Positions 24,964-33,722 of a stretch of 64,000 nucleotides of DNA are shown here, one piece after another. Below the pieces are notes generated by a model. The model searched no databases. It was not told where the DNA came from and was given only the letters and a program-made list of their open reading frames with translations. The stretch's first letter is position 1. The number at the start of each line of letters is the position of its first letter. This DNA comes from Paramagnetospirillum magneticum AMB-1. Lineage in GTDB: Bacteria; Pseudomonadota; Alphaproteobacteria; Rhodospirillales; Magnetospirillaceae. A program made the position numbers and the translations under genes. The stretch spans positions 3,279,943-3,343,942 of the forward strand of contig NC_007626.1 of NCBI RefSeq assembly GCF_000009985.1, given 5' to 3'.

Positions 24964-26559
24964 GTGCACACATTGGGGAACGTCGTCATTCGAAGCCGGA
25001 GGCTCAGACTTTGGGCCTTGGCGACCACCGTTCTGGCGGCGTACTGGACGCCGGTTGTCGCCGGAACCCTAGAAGACGAGATGCGCGAGCTCGTCGCAAC
25101 CAACCCGCAGATTCAGGCCAAGATGAAGGGCGTGAACTCCGCCGATGAAGGCATCCGCGTCGCCCGGGCCGGATACCTGCCCACGGTGAAGCTGTCCGGC
25201 GACCAGGGCCATGAATATATCGACAGTCCCGACCGGCGAGGCACCCAGGGCAAGCCGTTCATGGACAAGCGCAATACCAGCGGCCTGACCGTTACCCAGA
25301 AGATTTTCGACGGTTTCGCCACCGATTCGACCGTCGAGTCGGCCAAGTCCACCCGGCGTATCTCGGAATCCGATCTGCGCGCCACACGCCAGGCCACTCT
25401 GCTCGAGGGTGCCATCGCCTATCTCGACGTCATGCGCACCACCAAGCTGGTGGCGCTGTCGCGCGAGAACGAGCGCAAGGTCGCCGAACAGCAGAACCTG
25501 GAAGACGAGCGCGTCCAGAAGGGTTCGGGCATCGCCTCCGACGTCTTGCAGGCCAAGCAGCGCCTGCAGTTGGCCAAGGAGCGCCGGGTCAATTACGAGG
25601 GCGAGTTCCACGCCGCCGTCGCCCGCTTCACCCAGGTGTTCGGCCATGCCCCCGACGTGGCGTCCTTGTCCGACCCGCCCCTGCCGCTGGACCTGATCCC
25701 CGAGACCCTGGATCAGTCGCTGGAAGCGGCCGAGAAGGACAACCCCACGCTGGAATCGGCCAGCAGCTCCATCGTGCTGTCGGGCGAAAAGCGCAATATC
25801 GCAGAGGCCGGCTACTATCCCACCCTCGACCTGGTGGGCAAGGCCGATTACGAGCACGGCAAGAATGCCACCGTCGGCGTGCGCCGCGACTGGTCGCTGA
25901 TGCTGGTGGCCAGTTGGGAATTGTTCTCGGGCTTCAAGACCGACGCCTCCGTGGCCCAGGCGTCCTGGGATCACGGCGTCAGCAAGGATAACCGCTACCA
26001 CACCAGCCGCAAGACCGCCGAACAGACCCGCACCGCCTGGCACAAGATCCAGACCGCGCGCCAGCGTCTGGATCTGCTGGAAAATGCCGCCGTCCTGGCC
26101 GAGGAAGTCTGGGCGGCGACCATGAAGAAGCGTGATGCCGGCAAGGCCACCGTCACCGAAGTGCTGGACGAGGAAACCCGCATCAACGAGGCCCGGATCA
26201 ACTACACCGGCGCTTATTACAGCATGTATCAGGCATCCTACGAACTGATCGCCCTGATGGGGCGCCTGGAGGTGGACAACCTCAGCCGGGCCAAGCCGGC
26301 CAGTTCGCTGGACGTCACGCCGCTCAAATCCGTGGACTACACCTATCCCAAGGACAAGGCTCCCAAGCCGCAGGCCGCCCGGCCCGCGCCTCCGGTTGCC
26401 AGGGCCGCCCCGGCGGCGCCTGCCACCACCGCCATTGCGGCGGCCGAGCCTACCTCCACCGAGGGACAGGCCGCCAATGCCGCGGTCATGGAGCGGGTCC
26501 GCGATCTGGTCGCCACCCAGCAACAGACCGAGCACTCGTCCTTCTGGACCGTCCGCTGA
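24964..26559 (+). CDS. TolC-family outer membrane efflux/secretion protein
   Basis: About 531 residues from GTG at 24964 (GGGGG eight bases upstream); a TTG at 24949 is also possible. An N-terminal signal peptide (RSRRLRLWALATTVLAAY) is followed by two OEP repeats. The first is at about 40-240 (ARAGYLPTVKLSGDQGHEY, GLTVTQKIFDGF). The second is at about 250-440 (AEAGYYPTLDLVGKADYEHG, SWELFSGFKTDASV, DAGKATVTEVLDEETR). A low-complexity Ala/Pro-rich tail covers about the last 85 residues. It forms a trimeric outer-membrane duct. No matching inner-membrane ABC or adaptor gene lies beside it, so its partner system is unknown. The tail is longer than usual for TolC. Confidence 0.85.
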   Translation: MHTLGNVVIRSRRLRLWALATTVLAAYWTPVVAGTLEDEMRELVATNPQIQAKMKGVNSADEGIRVARAGYLPTVKLSGDQGHEYIDSPDRRGTQGKPFMDKRNTSGLTVTQKIFDGFATDSTVESAKSTRRISESDLRATRQATLLEGAIAYLDVMRTTKLVALSRENERKVAEQQNLEDERVQKGSGIASDVLQAKQRLQLAKERRVNYEGEFHAAVARFTQVFGHAPDVASLSDPPLPLDLIPETLDQSLEAAEKDNPTLESASSSIVLSGEKRNIAEAGYYPTLDLVGKADYEHGKNATVGVRRDWSLMLVASWELFSGFKTDASVAQASWDHGVSKDNRYHTSRKTAEQTRTAWHKIQTARQRLDLLENAAVLAEEVWAATMKKRDAGKATVTEVLDEETRINEARINYTGAYYSMYQASYELIALMGRLEVDNLSRAKPASSLDVTPLKSVDYTYPKDKAPKPQAARPAPPVARAAPAAPATTAIAAAEPTSTEGQAANAAVMERVRDLVATQQQTEHSSFWTVR

Positions 26560-26599
26560 TCGCCCCTCCGCGTCAGGCTTGACAGGCTGCGGAGATACT

Positions 26600-26735
26600 C
26601 CGCTTGCGCGGCAGGGCGACCGCCCTGACCCGTTCGGAGGCACAGCCTCCGAACCTCCAGTTCTTTAAAACGCTGAAGGGTTCGGGAAGCCGCGCTTCCC
26701 GATTGGGGGGCCGGGGGCAAAAGCCCCCGCAGTGA
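26600..26735 (+). repeat. 136-bp dispersed intergenic repeat, copy B
   Basis: Same length and order of blocks as 7724-7859. It lies between the TolC-type gene and the convergent glgP, 40 bases after the TolC stop. The hairpins CAGGGCGACCGCCCTG, GGAGGCACAGCCTCC and GGGGGCAAAAGCCCCC are intact in this copy. Confidence 0.85.
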
Positions 26736-26774
26736 CGTTGCTCCGCAGCCTGGCGCCAAAGCCCCAAGCGACGG

Positions 26775-29264
26775 CTACAGCGCCCCCCAGATCTCCCGGG
26801 CGTACTCGGCCACCGTGCGGTCGGACGAGAACTTGCCCATGCGCGCCACGTTGAGGATGGCCTTACGGGTCCATTCCTCGGGATCGCGATAGGTCTGGTC
26901 CACCCGTTCCTGGGCGGCCATGTAGAGCGGGAAGTCGGCCGACAGCAGATAGTGGTCGCCACCCGTTGTCAGGATATCCACCAACGGACGGAAGCGGTCG
27001 GGCTGGTCGGGCGAGAAGAAGCCGCTGCCGATCATTTCCAACGCCCAGGTCAGGTCGGGATCGGCCTTCACCGCCGCCACGGCGTCATAGCCGTCGACCC
27101 GGCGCCGCGCCACATCCTGCGCCGAGAGGCCGAACAGGAACATGTTTTCCTCGCCAACCTCTTCGCAGATTTCCACGTTGGCGCCGTCCCAGGTGCCGAT
27201 GGTCAGCGCCCCGTTCATGCTCATCTTCATGTTGCCGGTGCCCGACGCCTCGGTTCCGGCGGTAGAGATCTGCTCGGACAGATCGGCGGCCGGCATCACC
27301 AGCTCGGCGGTGGAGACGTTGTAATTGGGCACGAAGATCAGCTTCAGCTTGGCCCCGACCAGCGGATCGTTGTTGATCACCTCGGCCACGTCGTTGACCA
27401 GCTTGATGATCAGCTTGGCGATGTGGTAGCCGGGCGCCGCCTTGCCGCCGATGATCACCGTGCGCGGCACCGGATTGAGCAGCGGGTTGGAGCGGATGCG
27501 GCCATAGCGGGTGATGACGTGCAACACGTTCAGGAGCTGGCGCTTGTATTCGTGAATGCGCTTCACCTGGACGTCGAACAGGGACTCCACTTCCACCTCG
27601 ACGCCCAGGCGCTGGGACAGCATGGCGGCAAGGCGTTCCTTGTTGGCCCGCTTCACGGCGGCGAAGGCCTTGCGGAAGGCGGGATCGTCGGCCAGCGGCT
27701 CGAGCTTGTGCAGCTTGTCGAGATCGGTGATCCAGCCGTCGCCGATCTTCGACGTGATCAGGGCGGACAGGGTGGGATTGGCGGCCAGCAGCCAGCGCCG
27801 GGGGGTCACGCCGTTGGTCTTGTTGGTGATCTTGCCCGGGCTCAGGTGCTCGAAATCCGAGAAGATGGTGCTCTTCATCAAGCCGGTATGGATGGCGGCG
27901 ACGCCGTTGACCTTGTGGCTGCCGATCACCGCCAGATGGCCCATGCGCACCCGGCGCTCATGCCCCTCGGCGATCAGCGACACCCGGCGCAGCAGTTCGG
28001 AATCGCCGGGATGGCGATAGCGGACGCTTTGCAGGAATTCGTGATTGAGGGCGAAGACGATTTCCAGGTGGCGGGGCAGCACCCGTTCGAACAGGTCGAT
28101 GGACCAGGTCTCCAGCGCCTCCGGCAACAGGGTATGGTTGGTGTAGGCGCAGCAGCCCCGCACCAGATCCCAGGCCTTGTTCCACTCGATCTGGTGCTCG
28201 TCGACCAGCACCCGCATCAACTCGGCCACCACCAAGGCGGGGTGGGTGTCGTTGAGCTGGATGGCCACCTTGTCGGGCAGCAGAGCCCAGTCGGAATGGC
28301 TTTTTCGGAAGCGGGCCAGGATGTCCTGGATGGAGGCGGCGACGAAGAAATATTCCTGCTTGAAGCGCAGTTCCTTGCCCCGGTCGGTCATGTCCGAGGG
28401 ATAGAGCACCTTGGACAGGGTCTCGGATTCGTTCTTGTCGCGCACGGCCTCGATGTAATTGCCGGCGTTGAAGTATTTCAGGTCGAACTCGCGGGTCGAC
28501 TTGGCCGACCACAGGCGCAGATTGTTGACCACCTTGCCGCCATAGCCGGGGACCGGCACATCGAAGGCCATGGCCATCACTTCCTCGGCATCCACCCATT
28601 GCGAGCGGGTGTGGCCCAGAACATCGCGGAAATGGATGACGCGCCCGCCGAAGCGGACGGGGAAGATCACGCCCGGCCGGGGGAATTCCCAGGGATTGCC
28701 ATAGCGCAGCCAGTTTTCCGGGCTTTCCACCTGCCAGCCGTTGTCCACGTGCTGGGTGAACATGCCGTAATCGTAGCGGATGCCGTAGCCGAAGCCCGGC
28801 ACACCGATGGTGGCCATGGAATCCAGCAGGCAGGCGGCCAGGCGCCCCAGGCCGCCATTGCCCAGGGCGGCTTCCACCTCCCAGGCGGCCACTTCGTCAA
28901 AATCCTGGCCCAGATCGGTGATGGCCTGGCGCACGGTGTCGTAAAGCCCGAGATTGATCAGGCTGTTAACCAGGGTGCGACCGATCAGGAACTCCATGGA
29001 CAGGTAATAGACCCGCTTGGAATCCTCGCGGTAATAGCGGTTCAGGGTCGGCATCCAATGCTCGGTGACCCGGTCGCGCACCGTATGGGCGGCGGCCATG
29101 AACCAGTCGCGCGCTGTGGCGTTGATCGGTTCCTTGCCCACCGTATAGAGCAGGTGGCTGCCGATAGCCTCCTTGATGCTGGCCAGATCGTCGCCCAGCA
29201 ATCTCACGACCGGAGGCTTTGCATTCTTCATACCTGTCTTCCCGCCTGTTCCATCCGTGGACAT
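26775..29264 (-). CDS. glgP: Glycogen phosphorylase
   Basis: About 829 residues from the ATG at 29264; a later ATG at 29231 (MKNAKPPVV) is an alternative with GGCGGGAAG upstream. It has all GT35 hallmarks: SMEFLIGRTL, AALGNGGLGRLAAC, DVQVKRIHEYKRQLLN, and the pyridoxal phosphate site EASGTGNMKMSMNG with the cofactor Lys. It releases glucose-1-phosphate from glycogen. It is the last gene in the glycogen operon and works with the debranching enzyme and 4-alpha-glucanotransferase upstream. The gap to malQ is about 67 bases. Length is normal for the bacterial enzyme. Confidence 0.95.
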   Translation of the reverse strand: MSTDGTGGKTGMKNAKPPVVRLLGDDLASIKEAIGSHLLYTVGKEPINATARDWFMAAAHTVRDRVTEHWMPTLNRYYREDSKRVYYLSMEFLIGRTLVNSLINLGLYDTVRQAITDLGQDFDEVAAWEVEAALGNGGLGRLAACLLDSMATIGVPGFGYGIRYDYGMFTQHVDNGWQVESPENWLRYGNPWEFPRPGVIFPVRFGGRVIHFRDVLGHTRSQWVDAEEVMAMAFDVPVPGYGGKVVNNLRLWSAKSTREFDLKYFNAGNYIEAVRDKNESETLSKVLYPSDMTDRGKELRFKQEYFFVAASIQDILARFRKSHSDWALLPDKVAIQLNDTHPALVVAELMRVLVDEHQIEWNKAWDLVRGCCAYTNHTLLPEALETWSIDLFERVLPRHLEIVFALNHEFLQSVRYRHPGDSELLRRVSLIAEGHERRVRMGHLAVIGSHKVNGVAAIHTGLMKSTIFSDFEHLSPGKITNKTNGVTPRRWLLAANPTLSALITSKIGDGWITDLDKLHKLEPLADDPAFRKAFAAVKRANKERLAAMLSQRLGVEVEVESLFDVQVKRIHEYKRQLLNVLHVITRYGRIRSNPLLNPVPRTVIIGGKAAPGYHIAKLIIKLVNDVAEVINNDPLVGAKLKLIFVPNYNVSTAELVMPAADLSEQISTAGTEASGTGNMKMSMNGALTIGTWDGANVEICEEVGEENMFLFGLSAQDVARRRVDGYDAVAAVKADPDLTWALEMIGSGFFSPDQPDRFRPLVDILTTGGDHYLLSADFPLYMAAQERVDQTYRDPEEWTRKAILNVARMGKFSSDRTVAEYAREIWGAL

Positions 29265-29331
29265 TCCGCCATGAAACAGCAGCGCGGGCAAGGGCGGTCA
29301 CGCCCAGGGGGCACCCGATCCATATGAATTT

Positions 29332-31524
29332 TTACGTACGGCCGGCATCCCTCAAGGCCTCGGCCGTCGCCACCATGCGCCGGTCGGCCAGAATGGCCGC
29401 CGACTCGGCCTTGTAGCGCAGGCGCCAATTGGGATGCTGGATGGTGGTGCCGGGCAGGTTCATCTGGAGTTCCTGGCCCAGGACGTCTTCCATCTGCACC
29501 ATCATCAGCCGGGAGGCGGAGCGGCCGAGATAGGCGTGAACGGCCGCCGACAGGGCGACAGCCTGGACATCCGTGAGCGCGGGACTCGCCGGGAAATCGG
29601 CGGGCAGCAGGCCTTGGCCCGCCAGCGCCGCCACCATGGCGACGCGGTCGGCGGCGCGGGCCTGCCGCTCTTCCGCCGCCTGTCCCTCGCGGGGATAAAG
29701 ATCGAGCTTTTCCCGGCGATCGATGTCCTTGCCCGCCCACCAGCCGCGCAGGGACGGCAGGTCGTGGGTGGCGGCGATGGCCAGGGCCTTGGCATCGAAC
29801 TCCCGCGGCGGGCGCACGGCGCCATCCTTGGTCTTTTCGAACACCATCACCCGGTAGGCGAAGATGCCCATCCGGTCCATGCGCTCGCGGAAGCCGTCGG
29901 GGACGGTGCCCAAATCCTCACCGATCACCAGACAGCGATTGCGCTGGCTTTCCAGCGCCACCAGCCGGAACAGATCCTCGACCGGATAGCGCACATAGGC
30001 GCCCTGGTCGGCGGGCTGGCCCGGCGGCACCCAGTACAGCCGCGCCAGGCTCATGGCGTGGTCCAGGCGCAGCGCCCCGGCATGGCGCATATTGGCCTGC
30101 ATCACCTCGATGAAGGGGGCGTAGAAATTCTCTCGCAGCGTGACGGGATTGAACGGCACCAGCCCCCAATCCTGCCCCTTGAGCGCCAGGGGATCGGGGG
30201 GCGCCCCCACCGAGACGCCCAGGGCCAGGGAATCCTGCTGGGCCCAGGCCTCGGCGCCGTCGCCGGCAATGCCCACCGCCAGGTCGCGGTAAAGGCCGAT
30301 GGCGGCCCCCGCCGCCTTGGCCCGATTCTGCGCCTCACCCAGCTGCTCGTCGGCGATGAACTGCAGCCACTGGAACAGCTCGACCTGCTCCACATGCTCG
30401 ACCGCAAAATCGGCGATGGCGGGAGACTCGGGACGGCGGAACTCCGCCGGCCACTGTCGCCAATAGGGGGTGCCGTCGCGGCTGAACCTGTCGTGCAGAG
30501 CCTCGAACACCGCGAAGCGCCGCCCCGACACGCCCTGCTCGATCTGGAAGGCGCGGAAGGCCTGGCCGCGCGGATTGTCCTCGCCCATGCAGGTCCGGCG
30601 GAACCAGCGGTACAGCACTTCCAGCATGGGCCGCGCCAGGCGCATGACGTCGGGATAGTCGATCAGCGGATAGCCGCGCAGCCGCGCCAGATTGGCCTGA
30701 TAGCCGGGCGAAGCGAACATGCGCTTGGCCTCCAGGCATTCGGCGAACTCGGGGATGGCCTCGATATCGATATAGGCGATGTTGAGAAAGCGCCGCGACG
30801 AGGGGGAATAGGGGCTGAAGCGCTCGGGATCGGCGGGGAACAGGGCATGCAGCGGATTGATGCCGACGCAGGCCGCCCCCATCCTGGCCGCGCCCTCGGC
30901 CAGTTCGGCCAGATTGCCGTAGGTGCCCACCCCCCAGTCGCGCTCGGAGCGCAGGGAATAGACCTGGGTGGCGATGCCCCAGGCGCCGGTATCGCGCTCC
31001 ACCACCTCGGGCACGAAGGCCCGCGGCGGGGTGACGATCAGCGCCATCTCGCCCAGCGCCCCCTTGGGGCCGGACAGGGTCAGGCGGTGATAGCCGCAAG
31101 GCGGAAGCGCCGGCAGGTCCAGCCAGCGGCGATGGATCAGCCGTCCGTCCAGCTGGTACTCCTCGCCCCAGCGCAATTCGCCGGGCCGGAAGGTGCCGGT
31201 GTGGCGGATGCCCAGTTCCTCTTCCAGCACCCAGGAATGCTCGAAATCATCGGCCTCGGCCGGCAGGGTGACGGCGATGGAGGGCGGGGACGAATGCTCT
31301 TCGGCCATCAGCACCGGGTCCAGTGTCCGGCGCCAAGGACGGCTTTCCAGATCCTTGAGACTGGCCCAGACCTGCTCGTCGCTGTCGGCGGGCAGCCCCA
31401 TGGCGGCCAGGAAGACCCGCTTGGTCTGAGGCGGCACCACGCGCCATTCGCCGAAGAAGTCCCACCAGCCGTCCTCGATTCCCGCCAGCCGCGCCAAACG
31501 GTCCAGAGCGTCGGTTCCGCTCAT
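29332..31524 (-). CDS. malQ: 4-alpha-glucanotransferase (amylomaltase)
   Basis: 730 residues, the long GH77 form with an N-terminal extension (about 1-150) before the catalytic barrel. Visible motifs are CVGINPLHALFP, SPYSPSSRRFLN, ALRLDHAMSLARLYWVPPG (nucleophile Asp), VIGEDLGTVPDGFRERM (acid/base Glu) and ATHDLPSLRGWWAGKD. It disproportionates maltodextrins produced by phosphorylase and debranching enzyme. Its ATG overlaps the glgX stop (ATGA), showing coupling. Confidence 0.93.
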   Translation of the reverse strand: MSGTDALDRLARLAGIEDGWWDFFGEWRVVPPQTKRVFLAAMGLPADSDEQVWASLKDLESRPWRRTLDPVLMAEEHSSPPSIAVTLPAEADDFEHSWVLEEELGIRHTGTFRPGELRWGEEYQLDGRLIHRRWLDLPALPPCGYHRLTLSGPKGALGEMALIVTPPRAFVPEVVERDTGAWGIATQVYSLRSERDWGVGTYGNLAELAEGAARMGAACVGINPLHALFPADPERFSPYSPSSRRFLNIAYIDIEAIPEFAECLEAKRMFASPGYQANLARLRGYPLIDYPDVMRLARPMLEVLYRWFRRTCMGEDNPRGQAFRAFQIEQGVSGRRFAVFEALHDRFSRDGTPYWRQWPAEFRRPESPAIADFAVEHVEQVELFQWLQFIADEQLGEAQNRAKAAGAAIGLYRDLAVGIAGDGAEAWAQQDSLALGVSVGAPPDPLALKGQDWGLVPFNPVTLRENFYAPFIEVMQANMRHAGALRLDHAMSLARLYWVPPGQPADQGAYVRYPVEDLFRLVALESQRNRCLVIGEDLGTVPDGFRERMDRMGIFAYRVMVFEKTKDGAVRPPREFDAKALAIAATHDLPSLRGWWAGKDIDRREKLDLYPREGQAAEERQARAADRVAMVAALAGQGLLPADFPASPALTDVQAVALSAAVHAYLGRSASRLMMVQMEDVLGQELQMNLPGTTIQHPNWRLRYKAESAAILADRRMVATAEALRDAGRT

Positions 31525-33683
31525 TCCTCATTCCCCTCGATTTCATCTCGCCGCAATCCGCGCATACCGCCCGAACGGCGCAAAACCGCCAGGGAACGCT
31601 GCCCCAGCGGATAGGTGATCCCCGCCGCCCAATGAGTCCCCGCATGGCGGCCGGCGGGATCGTTGGTATCAAGCACCAGTTCCCACGACCGCCCCAGGCT
31701 GGGCGGCGGCAGCACATAGGGTACCGCCTCGTGATAGGCGTTGAGCAGCACCAGGAAGGTGTCGTCCATCTCTTCGTGCCCCGTGAGGTTGTCCACGGCG
31801 CAGGATTCGCCCCCCAGCACGAAGCCCAGCGAGCGGGCGAAGGGCGTGGTCCAGTCGGCATGGCCCATCTCGCGCCCCTCGGGCGTCACCCAGACGATGT
31901 CCTTCAGGGGCGAGTTGGGCAGGCGCTTGCCCTCGAAAAAGCGGGGACGGCGGAACACCGGATGGGCCTTGCGCAGCGCGATCAGGCCCTGCACGAAGGC
32001 CAGCAGGTCCTCGTCCACCTGATCCCAGGCGACCCAGCCCAGTTCATTGTCCTGGCAATAGGCGTTGTTGTTGCCCTTCTGCGACCGCCCCATCTCGTCG
32101 CCGGCCAGCAGCATGGGAATGCCCTGGGACAGCAGCAGGGTGGCCAGCAGATTGCGGCTCTGCCGTGCCCTCAGCGCCGTGATCTCGGGATAGGGCGACG
32201 GTCCCTCGTGACCGCAATTCCAGGCGTAATTGGCGTCGGTGCCGTCCTTGTTGGCCTCGAGATTGGCCTCGTTGTGCTTGCGCTCGTAGGTCACCAGGTC
32301 CTTGAGGGTGAAACCGTCGTGGCAGGTGACGAAGTTCAAGCTGGCCCAGGGCCGCCGCCCGCCCCAGCCGAAGATGTCGCTTGATCCGGTCAGGCGCGAG
32401 GCCAGATCGCCGATCACCCCGCCCTCCCCCGTCCAGAAGCGCCGCACCGTGTCGCGGTAGCGGCCGTTCCACTCGGACCAGCCGGGGGGAAAGCGCCCGA
32501 CCCGATAGCCGTCTCCCCCTAAGTCCCAAGGCTCGGCGATCAGCTTCAGCCGGGACAGCACCGGGTCCTGGCGCACCGCGTCGAGGAAGCCGGAGGTATG
32601 GTCGAAGCCGCCCTTGCCCCGCACCAGCGACGCCGCCAGATCGAAGCGGAAGCCGTCCACGTGCATCTCCTCGGCCCAATAGCGCAAGGAATCCATCACC
32701 ATCTGCAGCACGCGGGGATGGGCGAGGTTCAAGGTATTGCCGCAGCCCGAGTAATTCTCGTACCAGCGCTTGCCGTCCGGCCCCAGGCGGTAATAGCTGA
32801 GATTGTCGATGCCGCGATAGGACAGCGTCGGCCCCAGGTGATTGCCCTCGGCGGTGTGGTTGTAGACCACGTCCAGAATCACCTCGATGCCCACGTCGTG
32901 CAGCCGCGACACCATGGTCTTGAAGTCGCCGTGCGGGCTGGCGGAATAATAGCGGGCATCGGGGGCGAAAAAGCCGATGGAATTGTAGCCCCAGTAATTG
33001 CGCATGCCCCGGTCGGCCAGATGCTTCTCGTCGATCATGGCGTGGATGGGCAGCAATTGCAGCGTGGTCACCCCCAGACGCCGCAGGTGGTCGATCACGC
33101 CGGGCTGGGTCAGACCCAGGAAGGTGCCGCGCATGCCGTTGACCACGCCGGGATGCTTCATGGTCATGCCGCGCACATGGGCCTCGTAGACGATGGTCTC
33201 GGGCCACGGCACGTTGGGGCGGCGGTCATCACCCCAGGTGAAGGCGGTATCGATCACCCGGCACTTGGGCATGAAGCGGGCGTTGTCGCGCTTGTCGGCC
33301 ACCAGGTCCAGCTTCGGCGTGCCCGGCTTGAAGCCGAAATGGGTGTCCGACCATTCGAAGCTGCCGGCATGAGCCTTGGCATAGGGATCGAGCAGCAGCT
33401 TGTGGGCGTTGAAGCGATGGCCCTCGTTGGGGTCGTAGGGGCCGTGGACGCGATAGCCGTAAAGCTGGCCCGGCCGGCAATCGGGCAGATAGCCGTGCCA
33501 GACCTCGTCAGTGTATTCGGGCAGGGCGATGCGCTCCACCTCGCGCAGGCCGCGCCGGTCGAACAGGCACAGCTCCACCTTCTCGGCATGGGCCGAGAAC
33601 AGGGCGAAGTTCACGCCATTGCCGTCCCAGGTCGCCCCAAGAGGATTGGCCGAGCCGGGAAGAATGCGGCGATGGGAGGTCAT
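31521..33683 (-). CDS. glgX: Glycogen debranching enzyme GlgX
   Basis: 720 residues of GH13 isoamylase type. An N-terminal CBM48 (PLGATWDGNGVNFALFSAHA) is followed by the catalytic barrel: VILDVVYNHTAEGNH, GFRFDLAASLVRG (nucleophile Asp), LKLIAEPWDLGGDGY (acid Glu) and NFVTCHDGFTLKDL. It cuts alpha-1,6 branches from phosphorylase-trimmed glycogen. Second gene of the operon, 39 bases after glgB. The ATG at 33683 begins MTSHRRILPGSANPLG, typical for the family. Confidence 0.94.
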   Translation of the reverse strand: MTSHRRILPGSANPLGATWDGNGVNFALFSAHAEKVELCLFDRRGLREVERIALPEYTDEVWHGYLPDCRPGQLYGYRVHGPYDPNEGHRFNAHKLLLDPYAKAHAGSFEWSDTHFGFKPGTPKLDLVADKRDNARFMPKCRVIDTAFTWGDDRRPNVPWPETIVYEAHVRGMTMKHPGVVNGMRGTFLGLTQPGVIDHLRRLGVTTLQLLPIHAMIDEKHLADRGMRNYWGYNSIGFFAPDARYYSASPHGDFKTMVSRLHDVGIEVILDVVYNHTAEGNHLGPTLSYRGIDNLSYYRLGPDGKRWYENYSGCGNTLNLAHPRVLQMVMDSLRYWAEEMHVDGFRFDLAASLVRGKGGFDHTSGFLDAVRQDPVLSRLKLIAEPWDLGGDGYRVGRFPPGWSEWNGRYRDTVRRFWTGEGGVIGDLASRLTGSSDIFGWGGRRPWASLNFVTCHDGFTLKDLVTYERKHNEANLEANKDGTDANYAWNCGHEGPSPYPEITALRARQSRNLLATLLLSQGIPMLLAGDEMGRSQKGNNNAYCQDNELGWVAWDQVDEDLLAFVQGLIALRKAHPVFRRPRFFEGKRLPNSPLKDIVWVTPEGREMGHADWTTPFARSLGFVLGGESCAVDNLTGHEEMDDTFLVLLNAYHEAVPYVLPPPSLGRSWELVLDTNDPAGRHAGTHWAAGITYPLGQRSLAVLRRSGGMRGLRRDEIEGNEE

Positions 33684-33722
33684 GCGGGCCTCAAACGGAA
33701 ATTGTCCTTCGCTTGTACCGCA

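Noticed and set aside
26952..29327. A 791-codon open frame on the plus strand
   Set aside because: Antisense to glgP with shadow-type composition; glgP is certain.
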